From Streptomyces sp. NRRL S-350 (GTDB taxonomy: Bacteria > Actinomycetota > Actinomycetes > Streptomycetales > Streptomycetaceae), in contig NZ_JOHO01000036.1 of NCBI RefSeq assembly GCF_000719705.1, positions 1 through 64,000 on the forward strand: DNA of 64,000 nt, in the 5' to 3' direction. Both the position numbers and the translations under genes were made by a program. The stretch's first letter is position 1. Every line of letters begins with the position of its first letter. The notes under the pieces are model-generated. The model made no database searches and had not been told where the DNA came from. It worked only from the letters and a program-made list of their open reading frames with translations. Below, one piece after another: positions 53,084 to 63,732 of the stretch.

Positions 53084-53551
53084 ATGGACACCTACCTGTG
53101 GGCCGCGACCGACTACCCGCTGCTCAACATCTTCTGGACGATGCTGGAGCTGTTCCTCTGGGTGCTCTGGTTCTTCCTGCTGTTCAAGATCATCACGGAC
53201 ATCTTCCGCAGCCACGACCTCAGCGGCTGGGGCAAGGCCGGCTGGCTGGTCCTCGTGATCGTCCTGCCCCTGATCGGCGTCCTCGCGTACCTGATCGCCC
53301 GAGGGCAGTCGATGGGCCAACGCGACATCGCGCAGGCCGAGCGGTCCGAGGCCGCGTTCAGGGCCTACATCCGGGACGCCGCCACGACCGAGGCCACGGG
53401 CGAAGCCACCACCGGCGCCACCGCCGCCGCAGCGGGCGGAGCCACCGGCAGCAGCCATGTGGACGACCTGGCGAGACTGGCCGACCTCAAGGAGAGGGGA
53501 GCCATCTCCGAGGAGGAGTACCAGCAGGCCAAGGCCAAGCTCCTGACCTGA
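53084..53551 (+). CDS. PLD-nuclease N-terminal / SHOCT domain membrane protein
   Basis: 155 residues from ATG 53084. Two membrane helices (LFLWVLWFFLLFKIITDIF and AGWLVLVIVLPLIGVLAYLI) form the PLDc_N module. An Ala/Thr-rich linker follows, then a C-terminal SHOCT motif (LARLADLKERGAISEEEYQQAKAKLL). Many actinobacteria have this small protein; it is considered a membrane-anchored oligomerisation or scaffolding protein, function unknown. It is followed by repeats and a bidirectional terminator. Confidence 0.9.
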   Translation: MDTYLWAATDYPLLNIFWTMLELFLWVLWFFLLFKIITDIFRSHDLSGWGKAGWLVLVIVLPLIGVLAYLIARGQSMGQRDIAQAERSEAAFRAYIRDAATTEATGEATTGATAAAAGGATGSSHVDDLARLADLKERGAISEEEYQQAKAKLLT

Positions 53552-53630
53552 CCCACCCCAGGACGGCACGGCGCGACGGCGCAACGGCCGGGCGGTCGAG
53601 GGCAGCACGAGCGCGACGGCGCGACGGCGC

Positions 53631-53673
53631 GACGACCCGACGACCCGACGACCCGACGACCCGACGACCCGAC
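53631..53673. repeat. Tandem 8-bp repeats
   Basis: GACGACCC/GACCCGAC-type units, at least five copies, preceded by three GCGCGACG units (53612-53632). Confidence 0.9.
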
Positions 53674-53731
53674 GGCGGCACGGCCCGCCGCAAGGGCGGC
53701 GCCGACGGCACGACGGCCGGCTTTGGGCCAG

Positions 53732-53774
53732 GGCCGGGGCCGGTGGGCATGCCACACGCCCACCGGCCCCGGCC
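53732..53774. terminator. Bidirectional terminator hairpin
   Basis: GGCCGGGGCCGGTGGGC pairs perfectly with GCCCACCGGCCCCGGCC (17 bp, 9-nt loop), between the convergent SHOCT and tex genes. Confidence 0.93.
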
Positions 53775-53812
53775 GTTCCGCTGCGGACCGGCCTCCCGGC
53801 CCGGCGCTCCGG

Positions 53813-56305
<2,493 letters not shown>

Positions 56306-56550
56306 GAAGCCGGTCACCTTCTCCTTCAGAGCTTTCGCCGTACGCCCTGCATTCTGGCAGGTGCGGACGACGGTGCCCGGCCGCACCCGTGGCGGCCGGG
56401 CGTGGCGGCCGGGCGGGCCAGGAGCGGGACAACCGGCGGGACACGGGACGGGGCGGGGGGCGGGGCACCGGTGCGGCACGGACGGGCCCGGGCGCGGCCC
56501 GGTGCACCGGGGCCCCACCGGGGCTTGAGCGATGCCCAGTTGCCGCCGCC

Positions 56551-56556
56551 TAGGGT
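56551..56556 (+). promoter_or_regulatory. -10 box for leaderless PPOX gene
   Basis: TAGGGT ends seven bases before ATG 56564. Confidence 0.6.
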
Positions 56557-56563
56557 CGCGGGC

Positions 56564-56956
56564 ATGGACACTCTGGATGCCGCCGCCGAACTGGAGCGGC
56601 TCGATGCCGCCAAGTACCTGCTGTTCACCACCTTCCGGAGGAACGGCACTCCGGTGGCCACCCCGGTCTGGGTCGCCCGGGACGGCGACGCGCTGGTCTT
56701 CACCACCGTGACGAAGACCGGCAAGGTGAAGCGTCTGCGCAACCGCACGGACGTCCTGGTCGGCCCGAGCGACATCCGCGGCAACCTGCTCGGTGCGCAG
56801 GTCGCGGCCACCGCCGTGCTCGACCCCGACCGGGCACCCGCCTACCGCAAGCTGCTGAGGCGCAAGTACGGGCTGCTGTGCGCGGTCGCGCTGACCGCGA
56901 ACGTGCTGCGCTTCGGCAGGGGCGGCACGGTCGGGGTGCGGGTCACCGTCGGCTGA
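56564..56956 (+). CDS. PPOX-class flavin/F420-dependent oxidoreductase
   Basis: 130 residues from ATG 56564. Split-barrel fold: AAKYLLFTTFRRNGTPVATPV, then WVARDGDALVFTTVTKTGKVKRLRN and RTDVLVGPSDIRGNLLG. The KTGKVKRLRN element is typical of the F420-dependent PPOX-like group (Rv1155-type) common in actinobacteria. Catalyses reduction with F420H2 or binds flavin/biliverdin; the substrate is unknown. Leaderless by its -10 position. Confidence 0.9.
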   Translation: MDTLDAAAELERLDAAKYLLFTTFRRNGTPVATPVWVARDGDALVFTTVTKTGKVKRLRNRTDVLVGPSDIRGNLLGAQVAATAVLDPDRAPAYRKLLRRKYGLLCAVALTANVLRFGRGGTVGVRVTVG

Positions 56957-57010
56957 TCGCCCTGATGCGCCCGGTTGTTGAATACGGCTGAACGGAAACG
57001 ATCGGCGCTG

Positions 57011-57016
57011 TACGCT
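57011..57016 (+). promoter_or_regulatory. -10 box for leaderless APH-fold gene
   Basis: TACGCT ends seven bases before ATG 57024. Confidence 0.55.
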
Positions 57017-57023
57017 GCCGGGC

Positions 57024-57923
57024 ATGTGCGCTGCCGCCCGGATGCACCCTGACGAGCCGGTGGTCGACGCGGCCCTGGTGCGGCGGTTGATCTCCGCCCA
57101 GTTCCCGCAGTGGGAGCGCCTCCCGATCACGCCGGTCGCCCGGGCCGGGGCGGACAACGCGATGTTCCGCCTCGGGCCCGAACTCGCCGTCCGGCTGCCC
57201 CGGGTGGAGTGGGCGGCCGGGGACCTGCGCCGGGAGCACCAGTGGCTGCCCGCCCTGGCACCCCGGCTGCCGCTGCCCGTCCCCGCCCCGCTCGCGCTCG
57301 GCCGGCCCGCCGCGGGCTACCCGTGGGAGTGGTCGGTGCTCCGGTGGATCGACGGCGTCAACCCGGCGGCCGGCGCCCTCACCGCACCGGGGGCCCTCGC
57401 CCGCGACCTGGCCGGCTTCGTCAGCGCCCTGCGCGCCGTCGACCCGGCGAACGGCCCGGCCGGCCACCGCAGCGCCCCGCTCGCCTCCCGGGACGGCGCG
57501 ACCCGCGCGGCCATCGCCCAGCTCGCCGGCTCGATCGACACCGCGGCCGCAACCGCGCTCTGGGACAAGGCACTTCGGCTGCCCGACTACGCCGGGCCGC
57601 CGGTCTGGATGCACGGCGACCTCACCCCGGGCAACCTCCTGGTCTCCCGCACCGGCCGGCTCGCCGCCGTCATCGACTTCGCCCTGATGGGCGTCGGCGA
57701 CCCGACCGCGGACCTGATCGCCGCCTGGAACCTGCTGCCCGCCACCGCCCGTCCCGCCTACCGCGCCGCCCTGCGCGCGGACGACGCCACGTGGGCGCGC
57801 GGCCGCGCCTGGGCGTTCTCGATCGCCCTGGTGACGATCCCCTACTACCGCCACACCGACGCGGCCCGGACGGCCAACGCCCGCCACGTCGTCCGCGAGG
57901 TGCTCGCCGACCGCAGCGCGTAG
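57024..57923 (+). CDS. Aminoglycoside phosphotransferase-fold small-molecule kinase
   Basis: 299 residues from ATG 57024. The catalytic loop WMHGDLTPGNLLVSRTG and metal-binding DFALMGVGDPTADLIAAW are intact. The N-lobe has NAMFRLGPELAVRLPRVEWAAG with the ATP Arg/Lys region. The overall form matches 'APH family' proteins common in Streptomyces, close in look to homoserine/macrolide kinase-like members. The acceptor is unknown, so aminoglycoside resistance should not be assumed. Confidence 0.9.
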   Translation: MCAAARMHPDEPVVDAALVRRLISAQFPQWERLPITPVARAGADNAMFRLGPELAVRLPRVEWAAGDLRREHQWLPALAPRLPLPVPAPLALGRPAAGYPWEWSVLRWIDGVNPAAGALTAPGALARDLAGFVSALRAVDPANGPAGHRSAPLASRDGATRAAIAQLAGSIDTAAATALWDKALRLPDYAGPPVWMHGDLTPGNLLVSRTGRLAAVIDFALMGVGDPTADLIAAWNLLPATARPAYRAALRADDATWARGRAWAFSIALVTIPYYRHTDAARTANARHVVREVLADRSA

Positions 57924-57932
57924 GGCCCGTCC

Positions 57933-58850
57933 TCAGACCCCGGGCACCTCCTCGGCCACCGCCGCGAGCAGGTTGCGGACCAGCGGGTCGGGGTCGTCGC
58001 GGCGCCAGGCGAGGGCAGCCGGGGTGCGTGCGGTGCCCGGGTCGATCCGGCGGAAGGCGACGCCGCGCAGGCGGATGCGCCGGATGCTCGCCGGGGCCAG
58101 GGAGACGCCCAGGCCTGCGCCGACCAGTGCGCACACCGTCTGCCACTCCACCGCGTGCTGCGCGATCCGCGGGACGAAGCCCGCCTCGCCGCACAGGCCG
58201 GTGATCCGGTCGTACAGCTGCGGCCCGTCCTCCCGGGGCAGCAGTACGAACGGCGCGTCCGCCAACTGCGCCAGACGGACGGCCCGTTGGCCGGCCAGCG
58301 GGTGGTGCGCGGGGAGGACGGCGACGAACGGCTCGCGCAGCACCGTACGGAAGGACAGCTCCGGCTCGCCCGCGGGCGGCTCGCGCAGCAGGCCGACGTC
58401 GATGGACCGCTCGTGCAGCGCGGTGAGCTGCGGCGCGCTGGTCATCTCGCGCAGGTCCAGGTGGACGGCGGGGTGGCGCTGCCGAAAGGCGGTCAGCAGA
58501 CCGGGCAGGACGGTGAGGGCGAGCGAGGCGGAGAACCCGATCCGCAGGCGCCCGGCCTCGCCGCTGCCGACGGCGCGGGCGGCGGACAGGGCGTCCGCGA
58601 GGTCGGTCAGCGCCCGCCGTGCGGCGGGCAGGAGTTCACGGCCGGCCGGGGTCAGGGCGACGCCCCCGGGGTCACGGCGGAACAGCGGGTGGCCGACCTT
58701 GTCCTCCAGCCGTCGGATCTGCTGGCTCAGCGGCGGCTGGGCGATGCCGAGGCGGGCGGCGGCGTGGCCGAAGTGCAGTTCCTCGGCGAGCACGACGAAG
58801 GCGTTCAGCTGCGGCAGGGGGAGTTCGGGACGCTCCATACCTCCAGGCAT
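57933..58850 (-). CDS. LysR-family transcriptional regulator
   Basis: 305 residues from ATG 58850; ATG 58838 (MERPELPLPQ) is the alternative that would leave the 58846-58863 repeat untranslated. HTH: LNAFVVLAEELHFGHAAARLGIAQPPLSQQIRRLE. The effector-binding domain starts near residue 90 (GRLRIGFSASLALTVLPGLL) and ends WRRDDPDPLVRNLLAAVAEE. It resembles the BenM/CatR-like group. Divergent from the RidA gene, which it probably activates. Confidence 0.94.
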   Translation of the reverse strand: MPGGMERPELPLPQLNAFVVLAEELHFGHAAARLGIAQPPLSQQIRRLEDKVGHPLFRRDPGGVALTPAGRELLPAARRALTDLADALSAARAVGSGEAGRLRIGFSASLALTVLPGLLTAFRQRHPAVHLDLREMTSAPQLTALHERSIDVGLLREPPAGEPELSFRTVLREPFVAVLPAHHPLAGQRAVRLAQLADAPFVLLPREDGPQLYDRITGLCGEAGFVPRIAQHAVEWQTVCALVGAGLGVSLAPASIRRIRLRGVAFRRIDPGTARTPAALAWRRDDPDPLVRNLLAAVAEEVPGV

Positions 58851-58863
58851 ATCAGATGATGCC
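58846..58863. promoter_or_regulatory. Inverted repeat in the LysR-ridA divergent gap
   Basis: GGCAT-N8-ATGCC in an AT-rich patch (GGCATATCAGATGATGCC). Size and position fit a LysR-type site near its own promoter. Confidence 0.6.
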
Positions 58864-58909
58864 GTGCGGAGTGTTGGACGTATTCCGGCAGCTCACCTAG
58901 CGTTCCGGC

Positions 58910-59299
58910 ATGACAGAACGACGTGCGGTCCTCAGCGGTTCGACCTTCGAGGAACAGATCGGCTACGCCCGTGCGGTGGTGGACGGCGACTGGGTCCACG
59001 TGTCCGGGACGACCGGCTTCGACTACACCGCCATGACCATCTCCGACGACGTGGTGGAGCAGGCCGAGCAGTGCCTGCGCAACATCGGCGCCGCCCTCGC
59101 AGCGGCGGACTGCGGCTTCGCCGACGTGGTGCGGGTGCGCTACCTGCTGCCCGAGCGCGCGGACTTCGAACCGTGCTGGCCGGTCCTGCGCCGCTGCTTC
59201 GGGGAGGTCCGGCCGGCCGCCACCATGCAGGTGTGCGGGCTCAGCGACCCCCGGATGAGGATCGAGATCGAGGTCACCGCCCGCCGGACGCCCTCCTGA
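58910..59299 (+). CDS. RidA/YjgF family protein
   Basis: 129 residues from ATG 58910. Family pattern: GSTFEEQIGYARAVVDGDWVHVSGTTG, AEQCLRNIGAALAAADCGFADVVRVRYLL and MRIEIEVTA at the end. The key Arg of active imine deaminases lies in the region DVVRVRYLLPERADF. Trimeric RidA proteins hydrolyse reactive imines and enamines from amino-acid enzymes. This is a non-housekeeping member, likely induced through the neighbouring LysR. Confidence 0.92.
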   Translation: MTERRAVLSGSTFEEQIGYARAVVDGDWVHVSGTTGFDYTAMTISDDVVEQAEQCLRNIGAALAAADCGFADVVRVRYLLPERADFEPCWPVLRRCFGEVRPAATMQVCGLSDPRMRIEIEVTARRTPS

Positions 59300-59366
59300 T
59301 CCCACACCGGACGCCCGTCCCTGTTGCTATGGTTCTTCCCGCCACCAACGGCAGGGGGAAACGGAC

Positions 59367-59879
59367 TTGACACGGAACGTGATCACCGTCAGCGTGAGTC
59401 GGCGGGTGCTCTGGGTCGGCGGGGACGCCTACCCGCTACAACACATCGCCCGGGCGCGGCAGTTGGTCTGGTGGCCGCCCAAGCGCTCGTGGACGATCAT
59501 CCGGTTCGTCCGCCAGGTGTTCGCCCTGGCCTTCGCGGCGACCGTCCTCGGCGCGCTGCTGCAGAACTCGACCGAACCGGGGCAGGCGGCGGCCGTCCCC
59601 GGCGCACTGCTGGTCGCGGGCCTCGCCTACTGCATCTACCGGCTGGTCACCCGGCTGCGGCAGCGGCCGCTGTACAAGCTGGTCATCGAGACCTCCAACG
59701 CCTCGACCACGGCCGTGGTGAGCCATGACCCCCGGCAGATCGGCCAGTTGATCGAGATGATCATGGATGCCATCGACAACCCCCAGGCCGAGTTCGCCGT
59801 CCAGGTGGAGAACGTCCACATCGGCGACCGGATCAACCAGTACGGCAACGACAACATCGGAAAGCAGGTGGGCCGGTGA
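59367..59879 (+). CDS. DUF6232-like membrane protein ending in a Q-x-G-x-x-N-x-G motif
   Basis: 170 residues from TTG 59367 (AGGGGG upstream). N-terminal strand-rich part (VITVSVSRRVLWVGGDAYPLQHI), a pair of membrane helices (~49-70 FVRQVFALAFAATVLGALL and ~77-95 PGALLVAGLAYCIYRLV), then a cytoplasmic strand/helix part (YKLVIETSNASTTAVVSHDP). The extreme C-terminus, residues 150-166, reads VHIGDRINQYGNDNIGK. That motif is repeated at the N-terminus of the next protein and resembles amyloid-type (RHIM/curlin-like) interaction motifs. The stop overlaps the next GTG (GTGA). Function unknown. Confidence 0.8.
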   Translation: MTRNVITVSVSRRVLWVGGDAYPLQHIARARQLVWWPPKRSWTIIRFVRQVFALAFAATVLGALLQNSTEPGQAAAVPGALLVAGLAYCIYRLVTRLRQRPLYKLVIETSNASTTAVVSHDPRQIGQLIEMIMDAIDNPQAEFAVQVENVHIGDRINQYGNDNIGKQVGR

Positions 59880-60199
59880 GCGGCAACTTCCACATCGGTG
59901 ACTCCGTCACCCAGCACGGCGACCACAACGTCGGCATCATCAAGCACCAGGGCCCGACCGACCCCCAGGCCGCCCTGCGCGACCTCGTGGCCGCCGTGCG
60001 CGCGTTGCGCGAGCAGGTGCCGGCCGAGGACCGCGAGGTGCTGGACGAGTCGCTGGCGGCCATCGGCGACGGCACCGCCACCCCGCCGACCGTGCTGCGG
60101 CGCGCGCTCCGGAACATCTCCGGCGTGGCCTCCCTGGTGACGGCGGGCGCCCCGGTGGTGGAGTCGATCCGCCGGATCCTGGACTCGATCACCTCCTGA
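59876..60199 (+). CDS. Small protein with N-terminal HIGDxxxQxGxxNxG motif and helical domain
   Basis: 107 residues from GTG 59876, coupled to the membrane protein by GTGA. Residues 5-23 (FHIGDSVTQHGDHNVGIIK) repeat the preceding protein's C-terminal motif at 8 of 17 identical positions. Residues ~30-107 are helical (ALRDLVAAVRALREQVPAED, LRRALRNISGVASLVTAG), amphipathic and Ala/Arg/Val-rich, like DUF5955-type or effector-associated helical domains. No membrane helix is certain. The order (motif first, helical domain second) is what one would expect for a partner recruited through the shared motif. Function unknown. Confidence 0.75.
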   Translation: MSGNFHIGDSVTQHGDHNVGIIKHQGPTDPQAALRDLVAAVRALREQVPAEDREVLDESLAAIGDGTATPPTVLRRALRNISGVASLVTAGAPVVESIRRILDSITS

Positions 60200-60315
60200 G
60201 GCCGGCCCGCGCCACGCACGCCCGCCACGCGTCGCCGCAACGCTTCCCCGCCACGCACCCCCGCCACGCGCCCGGCTCTACCCGGTCAGAAAGCTGCCCC
60301 GGTCAACCCGGCTGC

Positions 60316-60321
60316 TAGCCT
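60316..60321 (+). promoter_or_regulatory. -10 box for leaderless TetR gene
   Basis: TAGCCT ends six bases before ATG 60328. Confidence 0.6.
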
Positions 60322-60327
60322 GACCCC

Positions 60328-60984
60328 ATGAGCGGACTGCGCGAACGCAAGAAGGAGCGCACCCGGCAGGCCATCTCCGAGGCGGCCATCGCACTCTTCC
60401 TGGAGCACGGCTTCGACCAGGTGTCGGTGGCGGACGTCGCGGCGGCAGCCGAGGTCTCCAAGCCGACGCTGTTCTCCTACTTCCCCACCAAGGAGGACCT
60501 GGTCGTCCACCGCTTCGCCGACCACCAGGAGCAGGCCGCGGACGTCGTCCGCACCCGCCCGGCCGGCGAGCCGGTGCTCGACGCGCTGCTCCGGGACTTC
60601 CTCACCGGCCTCGACCGGCGCGACCCGGTCACCGGCCTCAACGACCACCCCGCGGTCCTCGCCTTCACCGCCCTGGTCTACGGCACCCCGAGCCTGGCCG
60701 CCCGGGTCGGCGAGTACGTGGCCCGCGCCGAACGAACCCTGGCCGACGCGCTGGACCAGGACCCCGGCCTCCCGCGGCCGCGCGACCTCACCGCCCCGCT
60801 GCTCGCCGCCCAGGTCACCGCCACCCAGCGGGTCCTGGCCCTGCACAACTGGCAGCGCATCCGGGACGGCGGCCGCACCGCCGACGACCTGTACGCCGAA
60901 GCCGCCGACGACGCCACCCGCGCCTTCGGCCTCCTCGCACACGGGTACGGTCCCAGCCCCGGCCCCGGCGCCGGCCCTGGCTAG
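60328..60984 (+). CDS. TetR/AcrR-family regulator
   Basis: 218 residues from ATG 60328. HTH: RERKKERTRQAISEAAIALFLEHGF, VSVADVAAAAEVSKPTLFSYFPTKEDLV. The C-terminal domain has no recognisable ligand signature and ends GPSPGPGAGPG. It overlaps the promoter of the phosphatase gene: that gene's -10 box uses the TetR stop codon. It may repress a distant gene; the closest downstream gene in the same direction is the tyrosine phosphatase. Confidence 0.92.
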   Translation: MSGLRERKKERTRQAISEAAIALFLEHGFDQVSVADVAAAAEVSKPTLFSYFPTKEDLVVHRFADHQEQAADVVRTRPAGEPVLDALLRDFLTGLDRRDPVTGLNDHPAVLAFTALVYGTPSLAARVGEYVARAERTLADALDQDPGLPRPRDLTAPLLAAQVTATQRVLALHNWQRIRDGGRTADDLYAEAADDATRAFGLLAHGYGPSPGPGAGPG

Positions 60985-60987
60985 AGT
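60982..60987 (+). promoter_or_regulatory. -10 box overlapping the TetR stop codon
   Basis: TAGAGT contains the TAG stop of the TetR gene and ends seven bases before ATG 60995. Confidence 0.6.
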
Positions 60988-60994
60988 GCCGCGC

Positions 60995-61729
60995 ATGACG
61001 ACGCGTCACCACACCTTCGAGGCCCTGCACAACTTCCGCGACCTGGGCGGCCGTCCGGCCGCCGGGGGACGGTCCGTACGGTGGGGCCTGCTCTACCGCT
61101 CCGACTCGCTCGGCAAGATCACCTCGGACGCCGACCTCGACCGGCTCCGGGCCCTCGGCGTACGGACCGTGATCGACCTCCGCTACCCCTGGGAGATCGC
61201 CGCCAAGGGCCGGGTGCCCCACTTCGAGGGCCTGGAGTACCACAACCTCTCGATCGAGCACCGCCCGTACGACCAGGCCGCGATCGACCCGGAGCTCGAC
61301 CCCTGGCGCTACCTCGCCGACCGCTTCGCCGAGGTCGCCGAGGACGGGGTCAAGGAGATCCGCCGGACCCTGGACGTGATCGCCGACGCCGAGGCCCCGG
61401 TGGTCTTCCACTGCGCGTCCGGCAAGGACCGCACCGGCCTCATCGCCGCCCTGCTGCTCACCCTGCTCGGCGTCGCCGAGGACGACATCGCCGCCGACTT
61501 CGCGCTCACCGAACTCGCCACCGAGCGGCTGGTCGCCGACTGGCACGCCGCCAACCCCGGCCGCACCCTGCGCTGGCCCGGCTACGGCCGCGCCCCGGAG
61601 ACCGTCATCCGCCTCACCCTCGCCGACCTCGCCGCCCGCCACGGCTCCGTCGAGGCCTACCTCACCGGCACCCTCGGCATCGACCGCGCCCGGATCGCCG
61701 CGCTCCGCTCGCGCCTGCTGACCGACTGA
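60995..61729 (+). CDS. Tyrosine-protein phosphatase (PtpB/Y_phosphatase3 type)
   Basis: 244 residues from ATG 60995 (GTG 60986 is in frame). The P-loop VVFHCASGKDRTGLIAAL with the catalytic Cys, HNFRDLGGRPAAGGRSVRWG at the N-terminus and RTVIDLRYPWEIAAKGR (general-acid loop region) match the family of MptpB and SCO-type triple-specificity phosphatases. It may act on phospho-Tyr, phospho-Ser/Thr or phosphoinositides. Leaderless by its -10 position. No kinase lies close by. Confidence 0.93.
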   Translation: MTTRHHTFEALHNFRDLGGRPAAGGRSVRWGLLYRSDSLGKITSDADLDRLRALGVRTVIDLRYPWEIAAKGRVPHFEGLEYHNLSIEHRPYDQAAIDPELDPWRYLADRFAEVAEDGVKEIRRTLDVIADAEAPVVFHCASGKDRTGLIAALLLTLLGVAEDDIAADFALTELATERLVADWHAANPGRTLRWPGYGRAPETVIRLTLADLAARHGSVEAYLTGTLGIDRARIAALRSRLLTD

Positions 61730-61863
61730 GCCGCAGCGCGAACCGGTGGCGGACCCGGGAGGTTTCGCACGACCATGCATGCACCGGATCGACGAGTACG
61801 CCCGCCACTGCGGGCACGCCGACCGGATGCCCCGGAGGCGCCTCCGAAGCGACCCAGTGGCGT

Positions 61864-61913
61864 CGCCTCAGCGTTTCAGCGGCGCCTCAGCGTTTCAGCG
61901 GCGCTTCAGCGGC
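61864..61913. repeat. 19-bp tandem repeat overlapping the end of the pentapeptide gene
   Basis: GCCTCAGCGTTTCAGCGGC twice (61864-61882, 61883-61901), then a shortened copy that runs over the stop codon of the leftward gene. Confidence 0.88.
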
Positions 61914-62826
61914 GGCGGTCCCGGGGCGGCCGGCCGCCGCCCTTCGCGGGCCGTGTCCTCGCCGCCCTCGGGGCCGGCGGCGCCGCCGTGTCGGGCCAGT
62001 GGGCGGGACGGGTGAGCCCCGCCGGCAGGCGGGTGGCCGCGTCGCCGCGGGCGGCGTCGAGCTGGGCCTGGGTGAGGTAGAGGGCCGTGGTGAGGTCGGC
62101 GCCGGCCAGGTCGGCGTCGCGCAGGTCGGCGCCGATGAGGTCGGCCAGTCGCAGGTCCGCGCCGGAGAGGTCGGCCGCGACGAGCAGGGCGCCGCGCAGG
62201 TTGGCACCCTTCAGGTCGGCGCCGCGCAGCCGGGCGCCGAAGAGGTCGGCGCCGCGGTGCTCGCGGCGGCGCGGGACGGCCGCCCGGACGAGTTCGCCGG
62301 CGCGCAGCAGGAGGTCGCTGACGTGCTGCCGGTGGGCCGGGACGTCGACGGCGAGGATCTCCTCGGGGGCGCCGCCGGCGAGCCGGTCGGTCTCCGCGAG
62401 GGCCCGCCGCAGGTCGGCGTGGAGGGGGCGGGCGGCTTCGAAGGTGAGCGCCTCGGTGAGGTACCGGAGCAGTTCGTGCAGCTGTCGCACGATCGGGAAG
62501 ACCTCGAACATGGGCGCGGCCGTGTCCGGTTCGTCGCGCCAGCTGCGGCCGCCGAAGGTCACCTGGGAGACCCGCTGCCCGGCGCCGAAGCAGTCGTAGA
62601 CGGTGCAGCCCTGGAAGCCGCTGTCGCGCAGCCGCTCGTGGATGCCGCAGGTGAAGTCGGTCTTCAGGTTGCGGCAGGGGGTGCCGGCGGCCTTGTCGAC
62701 GGCGAAGTCGGTGCCGGCGGCGAACGGCAGGGCGGCGCAGCAGAGTCCGAAGCAGTTGCCGCAGTCGGCCTGGAGCGGGGTCGGCGCGGCCGCCGTGGGG
62801 TCTTGCGGCGACTCGGTCTCGCGCAC
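61906..62826 (-). CDS. Pentapeptide-repeat protein with Cys-cluster N-terminal domain
   Basis: 306 residues from GTG 62826 (GGAAGG upstream). Residues ~20-90 form a cysteine-rich domain: [14 protein letters not shown], then [17 protein letters not shown] and [14 protein letters not shown], suggesting a metal or Fe-S site (YkgJ-like Cys cluster). A helical bridge follows. About ten pentapeptide repeats (~195-250: [20 protein letters not shown]...) form a right-handed beta helix like DNA mimics. The end is basic. This combination occurs in Streptomyces but its role is unknown; DNA gyrase protection is only one possibility. Confidence 0.9.
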   Translation of the reverse strand: MRETESPQDPTAAAPTPLQADCGNCFGLCCAALPFAAGTDFAVDKAAGTPCRNLKTDFTCGIHERLRDSGFQGCTVYDCFGAGQRVSQVTFGGRSWRDEPDTAAPMFEVFPIVRQLHELLRYLTEALTFEAARPLHADLRRALAETDRLAGGAPEEILAVDVPAHRQHVSDLLLRAGELVRAAVPRRREHRGADLFGARLRGADLKGANLRGALLVAADLSGADLRLADLIGADLRDADLAGADLTTALYLTQAQLDAARGDAATRLPAGLTRPAHWPDTAAPPAPRAARTRPAKGGGRPPRDRRR

Positions 62827-62883
62827 GTCCGGGATCCTTCCAGCAGCCGGGCGCCGGTGTGGCACCGCGGACGCCGAAAATTC

Positions 62884-62912
62884 TACTGGGCAGACCCCCA
62901 CGCCACCCAGTA
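62884..62912. promoter_or_regulatory. Inverted repeat in the divergent gap
   Basis: TACTGGG and CCCAGTA (7-bp arms, 15-bp spacing) between the pentapeptide gene and the GNAT gene. Possible operator or promoter dyad; no regulator gene is adjacent. Confidence 0.45.
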
Positions 62913-62970
62913 AGGTATGCAGCCGTTCAGAGACCATTACCGATAGACGGTTGCAGACGGAGGTAGCGGC

Positions 62971-63627
62971 ATGAGGGAGCCCGACATCAGAGAGCTGGTC
63001 CGGAGCTGGATCTCGGGCTGGGCCGTCTCGCGCGGCTCCGCCGAGCCGGTGGACCGGCCCTGGGGCTGGACCATCGACGTCGGCGCGCCCGTCGGCGAGG
63101 TGGCCCGGCACGTGCTGCCGGAGCCGACCGAGGCCGCGGTCCGCACGATCGCCGAGGCCACCACCGCACCCACCACCTGGCTGAAGCTGTTCGCCGAGGA
63201 CGCCACCGTGCGCCCCTGGGTCGGCCCCCGCTGGCGACTGGACCCTCCGGGCTTCCTGATGAGCACCCCGCTCGCCCCCGAGCACCCCGCCGTGCCGACC
63301 GGCCACACGGTGACCGTCTGGGAGCGGGGCGGCGTCCTGCGGGTGCTGGTCCGCACCGGGGCCGGGCACTTCGCGGCGCGCGGCCAGGCCGGCCTGGCCG
63401 GTCCGGTGGCGGTGCCCGACCAGATCACCACCGCACCCGAGTTCCGCCGCCGGGGCTTGGGCGCCCTGGTGATGCGGACCCTGCAGTCCGCCGCGTACGA
63501 GGCGGGCGCCCGCACCGGCGTCCTGGTCGGCACGCGCGAGGGCCGGGCGCTGTACACCGCGCTCGGCTGGACCACCCACGCCCCGATGGCGAGCCTGGTC
63601 CTGGAGCCGGCGGGTTCCGAAGGCTGA
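62971..63627 (+). CDS. GNAT-family N-acetyltransferase
   Basis: 218 residues from ATG 62971 (GGAGGTAG upstream). The N-terminal half ([20 protein letters not shown] ... [20 protein letters not shown]) is the substrate-side domain. The acetyl-CoA site is [20 protein letters not shown] with the Q/RxxGxG/A motif, and the last strand is [21 protein letters not shown]. It has a long first domain like the eis/GCN5-related group of Streptomyces. The substrate is unknown. Confidence 0.92.
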   Translation: MREPDIRELVRSWISGWAVSRGSAEPVDRPWGWTIDVGAPVGEVARHVLPEPTEAAVRTIAEATTAPTTWLKLFAEDATVRPWVGPRWRLDPPGFLMSTPLAPEHPAVPTGHTVTVWERGGVLRVLVRTGAGHFAARGQAGLAGPVAVPDQITTAPEFRRRGLGALVMRTLQSAAYEAGARTGVLVGTREGRALYTALGWTTHAPMASLVLEPAGSEG

Positions 63628-63732
63628 AGTCCCCCGAAGTCCCGGGGTGGCCGCCGACGGCCGCCCGCGCGGCGGCGCGCGGTCGCGGACCGACCGGCCG
63701 GCGGCCCCGGGGCCGCACCGTCCGGGGACCGT

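Noticed and set aside
57024..57923. Aminoglycoside resistance gene
   Set aside because: The APH fold is clear but is shared by many kinases for other small molecules; nothing here shows aminoglycoside specificity.
61776..61860. Small ORF with RIDEYARHCGHADRMPRR
   Set aside because: Runs into the tandem repeat, has no ribosome site and no recognisable family.
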